The translations under genes were made by a program, and so were the position numbers. From Candidatus Kuenenia stuttgartensis (GTDB taxonomy: Bacteria > Planctomycetota > Planctomycetia > Planctomycetales > Planctomycetaceae): 32,604 bases of DNA. The stretch's first letter is position 1. Every line of letters begins with the position of its first letter. This document shows, piece after piece, positions 16,672 to 25,515 of the stretch. Location of the stretch: the NCBI GenBank assembly GCA_945906725.1, contig CAMDRI010000054.1, forward strand, positions 1-32,604, given 5' to 3'. A model generated the notes under the pieces. The model was not told the DNA's origin, ran no database searches, and saw only the letters and a list, made by a program, of their open reading frames with translations.

Positions 16672-16702
16672 TCGGTAGATCTCGGCCTTCGGACTCCGCA
16701 TC

Positions 16703-16736
16703 GCTCGGCTTCGATCAGAAGCCGGGCTGTTTCTTG
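16703..16736 (+). terminator. Rho-independent terminator
   Basis: A 10-bp stem (GCTCGGCTTC with GAAGCCGGGC, one T-G wobble, loop GATCA) is followed by TGTTTCTTGT. It lies 31 bases after the stop of the exported Gfo/Idh/MocA gene and closes that transcript. Confidence 0.75.
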
Positions 16737-16804
16737 TCGGTGGGTGGGGTCAAGTCCGATTTCAACTTGGTGAGATGCAACGTCCTCATTTCAGAGCAAG
16801 GGGT

Positions 16805-16833
16805 TTCGACCGATTGCCTCTCCCGGCTATAGT
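16805..16833 (+). promoter_or_regulatory. Possible sigma-70-like promoter
   Basis: A -10-like TATAGT at 16828-16833 is preceded by TTCGAC at 16805-16810 with 17 bases between them, 51 bases before the Minf_1886 start. The -35 match is poor, so this is a suggestion only. The rest of 16737-16883 shows nothing else. Confidence 0.25.
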
Positions 16834-16883
16834 GCCACCGGCCTTGAGACGAGGCCAAAGTGTTCGTCCGCTAGGAACAAGTC

Positions 16884-17264
16884 ATGAGCCGCACGAAACA
16901 GGCCCCCGTGGCCCAGCCGAAATATCATCCCGCCGCCCGCGAGTTTGTGAATCATGCGCTGAGTTTGGCTCAGAAAAAATTTGTGAAGTCCCCCGATGAC
17001 ACACATGTCTCAGGGCGGCAACTGCTGGAGGGAATCCGCGAACTCGCCGTGAAGGAGTTCGGCATGATGGCGATCCCAGTGTTTCGGCATTGGGGCGTCA
17101 CGACGACCGAGGATTTTGGCCGTATCGTGTGGGATCTGGTGGAGCGCGGTGACATGCGGAAAACGGAGCGCGATCAACTCAGCGACTTCAGTGGCGTGTA
17201 CGACTTCGAGGACGCCTTCGACCGCGGTTACGAAATCGACACGTCCGCCGCATTCCGACGCTGA
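16884..17264 (+). CDS. Minf_1886 family protein
   Basis: A 126-residue cytoplasmic protein matching the Minf_1886 family, common in Planctomycetota and Verrucomicrobiota, function unknown. The recognisable features are YHPAAREFVNHALSLAQ (13-29), the motif VSGRQLLEGIRELAVKEFG (42-60), a WGVTTTEDFGRIVWDLVE segment (about 70-87) and the C-terminal acidic FSGVYDFEDAF. It is followed after only a few tens of bases by a small membrane protein on the same strand. Confidence 0.85.
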   Translation: MSRTKQAPVAQPKYHPAAREFVNHALSLAQKKFVKSPDDTHVSGRQLLEGIRELAVKEFGMMAIPVFRHWGVTTTEDFGRIVWDLVERGDMRKTERDQLSDFSGVYDFEDAFDRGYEIDTSAAFRR

Positions 17265-17303
17265 ACTCGGCACGCGAACCGCGTGCTCAAAACGGAGATT
17301 CAC

Positions 17304-17753
17304 GTGGTGCGAACGGACTCGCGGGACACTGCCAATTCTACCGCCGTGTCGCACACTCAGCGGTTCGTGCTGGCGGCTGGCTTGGTCGGACTCTGGGTGA
17401 TCGGGCTGGGAGTGCTGTCGTGGTTGACCGCGAATCCGATCACGCTCAATCTCGATCAGATCCTGGACGCGACCGACGTGTTGACCGCCGTGGTCGAAGA
17501 TATTGAGGTCGGCCGAGTCAGCGTGGAGAAGTCTTGGAAAAACGCTGTTCGCGACGAACGACTCACACTGATCAATCTGCGCGAGACGAAGCCCGATTCG
17601 CGTCAGCGACTGATCATTCCTGTCACATTGACGAACAAGGGTTGGAAGATCACGCCATCGAAACTGCCGCGTGAGCCGCCGCTGGTTTACCCCGCCACGG
17701 AAGAATCCGAACGCCAACTACGGCATCTGCTGAAAATCGGTCGCTTGCCGTGA
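17304..17753 (+). CDS. Hypothetical single-pass membrane protein
   Basis: I do not recognise this protein. The product of about 149 residues has one hydrophobic helix near the N-terminus (RFVLAAGLVGLWVIGLGVLS, about residues 20-39), then a 100-residue soluble part with ITLNLDQILDATDVL and repeated charged beta-like segments, ending ESERQLRHLLKIGRLP. The start at GTG 17304 is preferred because GGAG lies 6 bases upstream; an in-frame GTG at 17283 has no ribosome site. It follows the Minf_1886 gene and is probably co-transcribed. Codon use is like the neighbours. Confidence 0.65.
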   Translation: MVRTDSRDTANSTAVSHTQRFVLAAGLVGLWVIGLGVLSWLTANPITLNLDQILDATDVLTAVVEDIEVGRVSVEKSWKNAVRDERLTLINLRETKPDSRQRLIIPVTLTNKGWKITPSKLPREPPLVYPATEESERQLRHLLKIGRLP

Positions 17754-17759
17754 TGGCGC

Positions 17760-17793
17760 AAAAAAAGCCCAGCGTCGAACGACGTCGGGCTTT
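17760..17793 (-). terminator. Terminator between convergent genes
   Basis: A stem AAAGCCC..CGTCG paired with CGACG..GGGCTTT, with two internal mismatches and a short loop, is followed on the minus strand by seven T residues. It terminates the DUF3467 gene; in the plus direction the T tail is only three long, so bidirectional action is doubtful. Confidence 0.75.
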
Positions 17794-17815
17794 CGTGTTG
17801 TGGCTCGGTGGTTAA

Positions 17816-18172
17816 TTAGCTGCGTGGCATTGTCGCTGTGACGGACGGCTTGACGCGGCGGCGAACGTCGGTCTCCAAAACTCCGAAGGCTTGCTCATGG
17901 CGTTGCAAGGCCATCGACAGCGCGCTCAGCAAACGCTTGGCGGTGAAGTGATTCATAATGATCCGCTGACCGACATGCACGGTCACATTGCCTTGAGCGT
18001 ATGGATTGGGATTCAACCCCAAGTCCAAAATCAGCTCTTCCGGCGTGCTCGACACGCGGCAGAAGTTGGCGTAGCCGGCGCTGACCTTGGAGTCATCAAC
18101 CGTCAAATTCTGCTGTTGAGTAGCGGCAGGAGTTGCGGGAACCGAAATTTCGTCAGTTTTGTCTTTGGCCAC
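17816..18172 (-). CDS. DUF3467 domain protein
   Basis: A 118-residue small protein of the DUF3467 family, whose role is unknown. After a low-complexity N-terminus (about 1-30) it carries the family core SAGYANFCRVSSTPEELILDLGLN (31-54), then VTVHVGQRIIMNHFTAKRLLSAL. It starts with GTG at 18172, with AGGAG about 8 bases upstream, and ends just before its own terminator. It is on its own on the minus strand, facing the small membrane protein gene. The upstream 763-base gap contains no confident gene. Confidence 0.85.
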   Translation of the reverse strand: MAKDKTDEISVPATPAATQQQNLTVDDSKVSAGYANFCRVSSTPEELILDLGLNPNPYAQGNVTVHVGQRIIMNHFTAKRLLSALSMALQRHEQAFGVLETDVRRRVKPSVTATMPRS

Positions 18173-18433
18173 GGAGATTCTCCTTCAGGGGATGGGAAAC
18201 GGGACTCCTAAAATCATCGGCAGCAGTATGCAAAACAGAACCCACACATCGACCACCGAGAAACGACTTCCAGAGAAGTGCGGCACATTAGTGACGCCTG
18301 CTGTGGCAATCAACGGCCATCCCACGGTTCCTCGGTGGACGGCCAGAAAGCCAATCGTCTGAGTCGGCAGAGTTCACACAAACAACGCTGTTTTCAATGG
18401 CTTGATGCGCCGAAGTCCACCCAAGCCGGTTTG

Positions 18434-18473
18434 TCGAAAAAGAAAAACCCGCCGGACTAAGAAGTACGACGGG
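18434..18473 (-). terminator. Minus-strand terminator in an apparent gap
   Basis: An 11-position stem (18448-18458 with 18463-18473, two mismatches, loop AAGA) is followed on the minus strand by TTTTTCTTTTT. No known gene lies directly upstream of it on that strand, so it implies an unannotated small transcript from about 18.6 kb. Confidence 0.65.
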
Positions 18474-18514
18474 CAGAAGACTTGAAATTCAAAGTGACCA
18501 ATCCTTGTTTCCGC

Positions 18515-18571
18515 TCAAACGAGCCGCGTCATCCTTGGGCGGCTTTCACGCTGGCCCGGTGGTTCTGACAT
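18515..18571 (-). CDS. Possible 18-residue small ORF
   Basis: The ATG at 18571 is preceded, 6 bases upstream, by a perfect AGGAGG, which is unusually strong for this window. The product would be MSEPPGQRESRPRMTRLV, rich in Arg and Pro. A terminator follows about 40 bases after the stop. It could be a small protein, a leader peptide or just part of a small RNA. No function can be offered. Confidence 0.3.
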   Translation of the reverse strand: MSEPPGQRESRPRMTRLV

Positions 18572-18935
18572 GGCGTCCCTCCTGTCAATATTGAAGTCAT
18601 CACCCCTCAGGCAAGGGGAGGGCATTCGTCGATCACCACCAGCAGTCTACCTCTGGAATGCGGCAAGAACTTTCTTTGGGAATGTGACGCGGTGAACATT
18701 TCGATAAAAGTTGATTGTTGTTGCTCAGCTTTTCGGCGGTGGTTTTTACGGCTGGCCGCTGACGATTCCGCTTGATGACATGATATCGGGCACGTTTTCA
18801 AGCTGCCCACGAATCGCTGTCGGCTCCTTCCCACTGGCATTAGACTTCGCCGCGATTTCCCACTGTTGATTGCCGTCCCGAGCCACTCTGTGATCCGGCA
18901 GTGGCGAACGGTTCGACTTCCCAAGGATTGCATTT

Positions 18936-21857
18936 ATGCCCAGAGTTGGTTTTGTCTTTCGCCCATTGAGCGGCGCGATACTGTGTTTGTTGTTCTCCGG
19001 ACCACTGCTAGCCGCGGAGCCGAAGCCGACGAGCGAGCCGTTTGTCGAACCATTGGTGAATCACCCCGTCGTGGCCGGATTCGAACGGTTCTTCGCCGCA
19101 GCAGGTGACAAAGCTCCCAAAGATTTGGGGCTTGGCGGAAAACTGTTGCTGGGTGAGTTGGGCTGCATCGCGTGCCATCAAGTGGACGGAGCCGCCGCGA
19201 AACAGATCACCAAGAAGCAGTCTCCTATTTTGGACGGCGTTGGCTCGCGCGTGCGGCCGAGTTTCATCAGGTCATTGCTGTCGAATCCTCAGAAGGCGAA
19301 GCCAGGAACGACGATGCCGGATGTCTTGTCGGGATTGCCCGAAGGCGAGCGAATTGCAGCGGTCGAAGCGCTCACGCATTTCCTCGCGACAACGGGAAAT
19401 CTGCAAGAAGCGATGGCCGAACACAGCGCGGTCAAACTTGGCGAGCATCACTTTCACCGATTTGGTTGTGTCGCGTGTCACATGCCTCGCAAAGCGGCGG
19501 GGCCGATTCCCAAGGAATCGCAGAAGTCGATCGATGACGATGACGACGCGCCCAAGAAACCGATCACGCAAACATTCATTCCGCTCGGCGATCTGCCCGC
19601 GAAGTACACGTTGCCGAGTCTCGCGAAGTTCTTGCAAGACCCCCACGCCGTGCGGCCAAGCGATCGGATGCCGGGATTCAACTTGAACGAGAAGGAATCT
19701 CGCGAAGTCGCTGCGTATTTTTTCCAAGGGCACAAGGTGCCGCCAAACATGAGTTTCGCCTATTTCGAGGGGGGCTGGGACGACGTACCGGACTTTGCCG
19801 CGATCAAGCCGATCGCGACCGGAACGGTCAGCGGATTTGATTTGGGGGTCGGGAAACGACAAAACAACTTCGGCATGCGATTCACCGGCTTTCTGCAAAT
19901 TGAAAAGCCGGGGCAGTATCAGTTTTGGATCGGCAGCGACGACGGCAGCCGGCTGTTGATCGACGGCAAAGAAGTCGTCAAAAACGGCGGCGTCCATCCG
20001 CACTCCGAGAAAGAAGGCCGCGTCTCGCTCGATGTTGGCCCGCACGAGATCGTTGTCGACTACTTCCAAGGAGGCGGCGAGTGGACACTGACGCTCGACA
20101 TGCAAGGCCAAGGAATCAAACGCACGTCGGCCGCGGCGCTCATCACGCTGGCTCGTGAGCGACCTACGCCCGCCGCGACCGATGGCGACGACAAACCATT
20201 CTCGATCGATCCGTCTCGAGTCGAGAAGGGGCGCAAGCTCTTCGCGACGCTCGGCTGCGCGTCGTGTCATCAGTTGAAGGAGGACAATAAGCAACTCGCA
20301 TCCGAGTTGAAGGCAAAGCCGCTGTCAAAACTCGCGACAACCGGCGGCTGCCTAGCCGCCAACAGCCAACGCGGCTTGCCATTTTTTGGGCTGAGTTCGT
20401 TGCAGCGATCGGCGGCGAGTGTGGCGCTCACGTCACTGAGCAGCGCCGCCGAACCGACTCCGGCCGAAACGATCGCTCACACATTGCTCAGCTTCAATTG
20501 CTACGCCTGTCACGAACGCGGCCAAGTCGGCGGCGTCGAGACGGTTCGCAACGCGTACTTTGAAACACAGATTCCCGAAATGGGCGACGAGGGCCGTATC
20601 CCGCCCGCGCTCGACGGAGTCGGCGACAAACTGCGTGAAGAAGCGCTGACCGATCTTTTGCAGAACGGCACGAAAGGCGATCCCAAGCAAAAAGACCGGC
20701 CGTACATGCACGCTCGAATGCCGCGTTTCCATGCCGGTTCGCTGGCAAAATCGTTTGCGGCCGTTGATCTCAAGACGGCCGCAAACCTGCCCCCCTTCGA
20801 CGAGTCGCTCGCAAGAGCAAAGTCCACGGGGCGGCAATTGACTGGCGACAAAGGACTGTCGTGCGTGAAATGCCACCCATTCAACGAACACGCCGCGACT
20901 GGCGTGCAAGCGGTCAATCTCAACGCGATGACTCGCCGGTTGCGCGAGGATTGGTTCTATCGGTATCTCGCCGATCCTCAGGTTTATCGCCGAGGCACAC
21001 GGATGCCGGCCGCGTGGCCGTTTGGCATGGCGACCATCAAAGACGTGCTCGACGGAAGCCCGCCCAAACAGATGCAAGCCGTGTGGGCGTACCTCGCCGA
21101 CGGCAGCAGTGCGGCGATCCCCGCCGGCATCGTCCGCGAAGCGATCGTGCTCACGCCGGACAAAGAGCCGATTCTGTATCGCAACTTTCTGGAAGGCCCG
21201 AAGTCGGACGGCGGCAACATCACCGCTCCGCGGGGCTTCGCGGTGGGATATCCCGAAGGGGTGAATCTCGCGTTCGACTTCGACCGCTTCTCGCTGCTCT
21301 GGATTTGGCAGGGCCAGTTCATTGACGCTTCGAAGCACTGGGTCGGCCGTGGTCCCGGTTTTCAAAACCCACTCGGCGACAACGTACTGGCGCTACCGGC
21401 TGAAGTGCCGTTTGCAATACTAGCCGACGCGAGCGCCGCGTGGCCGAGCCAACCGGCTCGCGATCAAGGCTATCAATTCAAAGGCTATCGCTTCGACGAC
21501 GCTCGCCGCCCGGTCTTCCAATACACGCTCGGCCGCGTCGCGATCGAAGATCACCCGCGCGCAATCAAATCCGGCAAGAACAATAAAGAGCTGTCTCTCG
21601 GTCGCTCGCTGTCGCTGTCCGTCACCTCAGGCGATCAAGCGTCACCCAACAACCTCTTCTTCCGAGCGGTCACTGCTCAGAAGATCGAACCTGGCACTGA
21701 CAGATGGTTCACGATCGATAATACGCTCAAGCTGCGAATCGTTTCGAGTTCCACAAAACAACCCCTTGTCCGCCAAGCGGGCAACCGGTTTGAATTGCTG
21801 GTGCCGGTCGATTTGACGAACGGCTCGGCGAAGATCGAACTGAAATACGTCTGGTGA
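18936..21857 (+). CDS. Five-CXXCH cytochrome c protein with PA14 domain
   Basis: A 973-residue exported protein with a signal peptide (LSGAILCLLFSGPLLAAEP, about 11-29). Five CXXCH heme-binding motifs lie at Cys77, Cys178, Cys441, Cys522 and Cys643. Four have a downstream MP motif that could give the axial methionine (near 127, 244, 594 and 689); the third (CASCH) has none before the next heme. Between hemes 2 and 3 a PA14 beta-sandwich (about 300-395; FRTGFLQIEKPGQYQFW-like, then SDDGSRLLIDG) suggests carbohydrate binding. The C-terminal third is an unrecognised beta-rich domain. Such proteins are characteristic of planctomycetes and are thought to pass electrons from periplasmic sugar oxidation. 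The propeller gene 54 bases downstream is the likely partner. Confidence 0.88.
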   Translation: MPRVGFVFRPLSGAILCLLFSGPLLAAEPKPTSEPFVEPLVNHPVVAGFERFFAAAGDKAPKDLGLGGKLLLGELGCIACHQVDGAAAKQITKKQSPILDGVGSRVRPSFIRSLLSNPQKAKPGTTMPDVLSGLPEGERIAAVEALTHFLATTGNLQEAMAEHSAVKLGEHHFHRFGCVACHMPRKAAGPIPKESQKSIDDDDDAPKKPITQTFIPLGDLPAKYTLPSLAKFLQDPHAVRPSDRMPGFNLNEKESREVAAYFFQGHKVPPNMSFAYFEGGWDDVPDFAAIKPIATGTVSGFDLGVGKRQNNFGMRFTGFLQIEKPGQYQFWIGSDDGSRLLIDGKEVVKNGGVHPHSEKEGRVSLDVGPHEIVVDYFQGGGEWTLTLDMQGQGIKRTSAAALITLARERPTPAATDGDDKPFSIDPSRVEKGRKLFATLGCASCHQLKEDNKQLASELKAKPLSKLATTGGCLAANSQRGLPFFGLSSLQRSAASVALTSLSSAAEPTPAETIAHTLLSFNCYACHERGQVGGVETVRNAYFETQIPEMGDEGRIPPALDGVGDKLREEALTDLLQNGTKGDPKQKDRPYMHARMPRFHAGSLAKSFAAVDLKTAANLPPFDESLARAKSTGRQLTGDKGLSCVKCHPFNEHAATGVQAVNLNAMTRRLREDWFYRYLADPQVYRRGTRMPAAWPFGMATIKDVLDGSPPKQMQAVWAYLADGSSAAIPAGIVREAIVLTPDKEPILYRNFLEGPKSDGGNITAPRGFAVGYPEGVNLAFDFDRFSLLWIWQGQFIDASKHWVGRGPGFQNPLGDNVLALPAEVPFAILADASAAWPSQPARDQGYQFKGYRFDDARRPVFQYTLGRVAIEDHPRAIKSGKNNKELSLGRSLSLSVTSGDQASPNNLFFRAVTAQKIEPGTDRWFTIDNTLKLRIVSSSTKQPLVRQAGNRFELLVPVDLTNGSAKIELKYVW

Positions 21858-21911
21858 GTTGGCTTGATCCCCTCAAATGAAATCGGCTCTGAAAGCCGTT
21901 TGGAGTTCACA

Positions 21912-23387
21912 ATGCGTTGGGTATCTGCTGTGTTTGGCACCTTGGTGGTCATCGGCGTTTCGTCCGCGATCGCGGCCGATAAGCCGCTGACCGAGGACGA
22001 CTTCTATCCGATCACGTCGTTCGTCATCCCAGACAACATCGTGTTGGAGGCGGGCGGCGTCGAACTCCTGCCGGACGGCAAGTTGGCGATGAGCACGCGA
22101 CGCGGGGACATCTATTTGCTCGACAAGCCGTTTTCGGCAACGGGCAAGGATGCGAAGTTTTCACAGTTCGCCAGCGGTCTGCACGAAGTGCTGGGCATCG
22201 CGTATCGCGACGGCTGGCTGTACGCGACGCACCGGCCGGAGGTGACTCGGCTGAAAGATGTCGACGGCGACGGTCGCGCGGACCTCATCGAGACGGTCTC
22301 CGACGGCTGGGGCATCAGCGGCGATTACCACGAGTACGCGTTCGGTTCGCGGTTCGACAAGGACGGCAACATCTGGGTCGTGCTCTGCCTGACCGGCTCG
22401 TTCAGCAGTGAGAGCAAGTATCGCGGCTGGTGCCTGCGGATCACTCCGGAAGGCAAGGTGATCCCGACAACCAGCGGCATTCGTTCGCCCGGCGGCATCG
22501 GATTTAATCACGCCGGCGATGTCTTCTACACCGACAATCAAGGCCCGTGGAACGGAGCCTGCGCCTTGAAGCATTTGCGCCCCGGCAAGTTCGTCGGACA
22601 TCCCGGCGGATTCAAATGGTACGACGATCCGGCGGTCAAAGAGGCACTCGGCTCGAAGCCGAAGGAACCGGAAAGCGGTAGCCGCTTAATGGCCGAAGCC
22701 AAAAAGATTCCGGAACTCGAACCGCCCGCTTGTTATTTCCCGTATCCGAAGATGGGCAAGTCCGCCAGCGGAATTGCATTTGATTCGACCGGCAAGTTTG
22801 GACCATTCGTCAATCAACTGTTCGTCGGCGATCAGTCGGACAGCACGGTCATGCGGGTCTTTTTAGAGAAAGTCCAAGGGCACTATCAGGGGGCGTGCTT
22901 TCCGTTCCGCAGTGGGATCGGATCAGGCAGCCTGGGCATGTTGATGTCGCCGAATGGTTCAATGTTCGTCGGCGGTACGAATCGCGGCTGGGGTTCACGC
23001 GGCCCGAAGCCACACTCGCTCGATCGCATCGACTGGTCCGGCAAAGTGCCTTTCGAAATCCACGAGATGCGAGCCAAGCCTGACGGCTTCGAACTGACAT
23101 TTACTCAACCGGTCGACGCCGCGACGGTCGGTGCCCCGAATTCTTACAAGCTTTCGACCTACACCTACATCTATCAGGCCAGCTACGGCAGCCCGGAAGT
23201 CGATCAAACGACGCCGATCATCGAGACCGCGACCGTCGGTGCCGACGGCAAAAGTGTCCGTCTGAAAATTAACCGCCTGCAAGAAGGCCACGTCCACGAA
23301 CTGCATCTCGACGGCGTGAAGTCGGCTGCGGGTATGCCGTTGCTTCACTCGCAGGCGTACTACACGTTGAACTATTTGGCGGAGTAG
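21912..23387 (+). CDS. Beta-propeller protein, PQQ/sorbosone dehydrogenase-like
   Basis: A 491-residue exported protein resembling the soluble glucose/sorbosone dehydrogenase beta-propellers of planctomycetes. The start at ATG 21912 is chosen because GGAG lies 6 bases upstream and the product then opens with a signal peptide ([15 protein letters not shown] through AIAADK). Propeller features are [82 protein letters not shown] and [17 protein letters not shown]. The [10 protein letters not shown] loop resembles a calcium site. The C-terminal 120 residues form a beta-rich extra domain. The 54-base spacing from the multiheme cytochrome gene suggests one operon. Bound PQQ is inferred, not shown. 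Confidence 0.8.
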   Translation: MRWVSAVFGTLVVIGVSSAIAADKPLTEDDFYPITSFVIPDNIVLEAGGVELLPDGKLAMSTRRGDIYLLDKPFSATGKDAKFSQFASGLHEVLGIAYRDGWLYATHRPEVTRLKDVDGDGRADLIETVSDGWGISGDYHEYAFGSRFDKDGNIWVVLCLTGSFSSESKYRGWCLRITPEGKVIPTTSGIRSPGGIGFNHAGDVFYTDNQGPWNGACALKHLRPGKFVGHPGGFKWYDDPAVKEALGSKPKEPESGSRLMAEAKKIPELEPPACYFPYPKMGKSASGIAFDSTGKFGPFVNQLFVGDQSDSTVMRVFLEKVQGHYQGACFPFRSGIGSGSLGMLMSPNGSMFVGGTNRGWGSRGPKPHSLDRIDWSGKVPFEIHEMRAKPDGFELTFTQPVDAATVGAPNSYKLSTYTYIYQASYGSPEVDQTTPIIETATVGADGKSVRLKINRLQEGHVHELHLDGVKSAAGMPLLHSQAYYTLNYLAE

Positions 23388-23406
23388 TCTCGTCGGATTT
23401 GTGAGA

Positions 23407-23444
23407 GTGCAAAGTGCAAAGTGCAAAGTGCAAAGTGCAAAGTG
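23407..23444. repeat. Tandem 7-bp repeat (GTGCAAA), five copies
   Basis: Five perfect copies of GTGCAAA run from 23407 to 23441, followed by GTG. The array lies 20 bases after the propeller gene and directly before, or over, the start of the ligase gene. Each copy offers a GTG, so several GTG codons occur in all three frames. Confidence 0.95.
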
Positions 23445-23455
23445 AGACGATCCGA

Positions 23456-24760
23456 GTGCAGCAGCAAGAGCGACTCCGCGAGCTGTTGCGAACGGTCGGT
23501 GCGTCGAATCGTTTTTGGAAATCGAAGTGGCAAGCGGCAGGAGTTGATCTCGCGGAGGCTGAATTCTCCAAGCTGCCGCTGACCACGAAGGCTGAACTCG
23601 TCGAGGACCACAACGCTCATCCGCCGTATGGATCGAACCTGACGTTTGAGGTCGGGGCGTATTCGCGGTTTTGCCAAACCTCTGGCACGACCGGGCAGCC
23701 GTTGCGATGGCTCGATACTCCGGAATCGTGGCAATGGATGCTCGGCTGTTGGGAGCAAATCTTTGAGTTGGCCGGCCTGCGATCAGACGACCGCATGGCA
23801 TTTCCATTTTCGTTTGGTCCGTTCCTCGGTTTCTGGGCGGCGTTTGAAGGAGCCGCTCGAATGGGCCGACTCTGCCTGCCATGCGGTGGAATGTCGAGCG
23901 AAGCGCGGCTGAAGTTCATCCAAGAGAATCAAGCGACCGTTGTCTGCTGCACGCCGACGTACGCCTTGCGGCTCGCTGAAGTCGCCGCCGATTTGGCGAA
24001 GCAGCCTGGGAATTCGACCGCCTCCGAGATGCTGAAGTCCGTGCGACTTCTGATCGTGGCCGGGGAACCGGGCGGTAGTATCCCTTCAATCCGACATAAG
24101 ATCGAGGCCGGTTGGGGAGCCCGTGTCATCGACCATTGGGGCATGACCGAGGTCGGCCCGCTCGCGACGGAGTGCGTCGAGAATCCCGGCGGACTGCACA
24201 TCCTCGAAACCGAGTGCATCGCCGAAATCCTCGACGCTACGACGGGACAGCCGTTCGATTTGAAAGACACCACCGCGCCCATTCGTGGCGAACTTGTCAT
24301 CACGAACCTCGGCCGTATCGGCTCGCCGATGATCCGCTATCGCACAGGCGACATCGTCGAAATCGATCGGCAGCCATGCCCGTGTGGCCGGCCACTCATG
24401 CGGTTGAAGGGTGGAATCCTCGGCCGAGTGGATGACATGCTGACGATCCGCGGCAACAACGTCTTTCCGACGGCGGTCGAGGCGATCTTGCGCGAGTTCC
24501 CGGAAGTCATCGAGTACCAGTTCGAAACAGTGACTCGCGATTCGATGCCGCAACTGCGAATCGACGTCGAGACGACCATTGGCCTCTCGAACTCGGAAAG
24601 CGAAATCAAGCAGTTCACGGTCTTGGCCGAACGCATCGCCGCGGCGATTCACGACCGGCTGCATTTCTGGCCGGAGATCGTCGCAGTCCCGCCTCTCAGT
24701 TTGCCGAGGTCGGAGCTGAAGTCCCAGCGGATGCGAAGCCGGAAGGGAACCACACCATGA
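23456..24760 (+). CDS. PaaK-like adenylate-forming CoA ligase
   Basis: A 434-residue member of the ANL superfamily closest in pattern to phenylacetate-CoA ligase, which activates a carboxylate with ATP and usually transfers it to CoA. Visible motifs: the phosphate-binding loop TSGTTGQP at about 75-82, PFSFGPFLGFWAAFEGA, the HWGMTEVGPLATEC motif (A5 region), MIRYRTGDIVEI (A7) and GRVDDMLTIRGNNVFPTAVE (A8). The start is uncertain: GTG 23456 avoids the 7-bp repeat, while in-frame GTGs at 23414 and 23435 lie inside it and would add a heptad-like peptide coded by the repeat. The stop overlaps yacG as ATGA. The acid substrate is unknown. Confidence 0.88.
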   Translation: MQQQERLRELLRTVGASNRFWKSKWQAAGVDLAEAEFSKLPLTTKAELVEDHNAHPPYGSNLTFEVGAYSRFCQTSGTTGQPLRWLDTPESWQWMLGCWEQIFELAGLRSDDRMAFPFSFGPFLGFWAAFEGAARMGRLCLPCGGMSSEARLKFIQENQATVVCCTPTYALRLAEVAADLAKQPGNSTASEMLKSVRLLIVAGEPGGSIPSIRHKIEAGWGARVIDHWGMTEVGPLATECVENPGGLHILETECIAEILDATTGQPFDLKDTTAPIRGELVITNLGRIGSPMIRYRTGDIVEIDRQPCPCGRPLMRLKGGILGRVDDMLTIRGNNVFPTAVEAILREFPEVIEYQFETVTRDSMPQLRIDVETTIGLSNSESEIKQFTVLAERIAAAIHDRLHFWPEIVAVPPLSLPRSELKSQRMRSRKGTTP

Positions 24761-24969
24761 TCAAGCTGCCGCAGTGTCCGATCTGCAAAAAGACGATCGC
24801 GGGCGAGTCCGCTCGTCAATCGGAGTTCCTGCCGTTTTGCAGCGAGCGTTGCCGACGCGTCGATTTCTTCCGCTGGTTCGATGGCAAGTACGCGATCGAA
24901 GAACCGCTCGGCCCACTGCAATTGGCGGAAGAGGCCGAGAAGTTGCAGCAACGTCGCGACGAGTTGTGA
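24757..24969 (+). CDS. yacG: DNA gyrase inhibitor YacG-type zinc protein
   Basis: A 70-residue protein with the YacG zinc finger: Cys7 and Cys10 in CPICKK, Cys28 and Cys32 in FCSERCRRVDFFRW, followed by the typical acidic tail. In E. coli YacG binds GyrB and inhibits gyrase. The ATG overlaps the ligase stop by 4 bases, implying translational coupling. It usually sits near coaE in proteobacteria, which is not seen here. The 3' end is only 11 bases from the convergent RbsD/FucU gene. Confidence 0.9.
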   Translation: MIKLPQCPICKKTIAGESARQSEFLPFCSERCRRVDFFRWFDGKYAIEEPLGPLQLAEEAEKLQQRRDEL

Positions 24970-24980
24970 CAGCCGCTCGG

Positions 24981-25427
24981 CTACGACTGACGCACTCCGA
25001 TCGTAAGTAGCAGGTTTGCCCACAAGCGTTGGTCGGCAGTTTGAATCGTCAGCACATGATCGCGCGAGGCCACCGCGTCGTAGAAGTCCCACTTCGGGAT
25101 CGGCTGCAACGGAATCGACAGCCCCGCACCGGACAAAATCGAACGGTACTCGGCCCAGATCGGTGGATCGCCACCCAACGCGTACGGGTCATCGGCCGGA
25201 ATGCCCATCGTATTCGCGGCCTCGATCGGCAGCGCGGTGAGCAACGCCTCCAACACTTGCGTGCATGTGACGATGCCAGGAGCGAGATTCAAACTGACAA
25301 GCTGCGCGTTCGGCCCGAGCGTGTTCAATGCCGGATAATTACCGTCGGCGATCAGCACCTTCGAGTGATGCCCGGCGCGAGCGAGGATGGCGGTGATTTC
25401 GGGATGAATCAGCGTGTGCTTCAGCAT
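24981..25427 (-). CDS. RbsD/FucU family sugar mutarotase
   Basis: A 148-residue RbsD/FucU protein; the family interconverts anomers of ribose or fucose before phosphorylation or import. The N-terminal motif MLKHTLIHPEITAILARAGH contains the conserved His20, followed by Asp28 in VLIADGNYP; PKWDFYDAV and RLWANLLLTIG are at the C-terminus. It is 88 bases downstream of a Gfo/Idh/MocA gene on the same strand, so a sugar-related pairing is plausible. Whether ribose or fucose is preferred cannot be said. Confidence 0.88.
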   Translation of the reverse strand: MLKHTLIHPEITAILARAGHHSKVLIADGNYPALNTLGPNAQLVSLNLAPGIVTCTQVLEALLTALPIEAANTMGIPADDPYALGGDPPIWAEYRSILSGAGLSIPLQPIPKWDFYDAVASRDHVLTIQTADQRLWANLLLTIGVRQS

Positions 25428-25515
25428 GGTGTGTCCTGTTGGAGATGCCCACTCGTGGTCGTCCCTCTTCGATGCGAATTCAGAGATCGAACATGGACGG
25501 GCAAGAGTGCCGATC

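Larger units (their letters stand above)
18173..18935. other. Long intergenic region
   Basis: There are 763 bases between the DUF3467 gene and the cytochrome gene with no confident protein. Open frames on both strands have no homology-like motifs. The region contains a minus-strand terminator at 18434-18473 and a small ORF with a strong ribosome site at 18515-18571, described separately. The left part presumably also holds the DUF3467 promoter and the right part the cytochrome promoter, neither of which I can place. Confidence 0.6.

Noticed and set aside
18607..18933. 108-codon minus-strand ORF in the 18.2-18.9 kb gap
   Set aside because: Composition is not protein-like, no ribosome site was seen, and no motif is present. 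The shorter ORF at 18515-18571 has a far better start signal.
19272..21365. Minus-strand ORFs of 340 and 310 codons opposite the cytochrome gene
   Set aside because: They are shadows of a plus-strand gene with five CXXCH motifs and show no recognisable domain.
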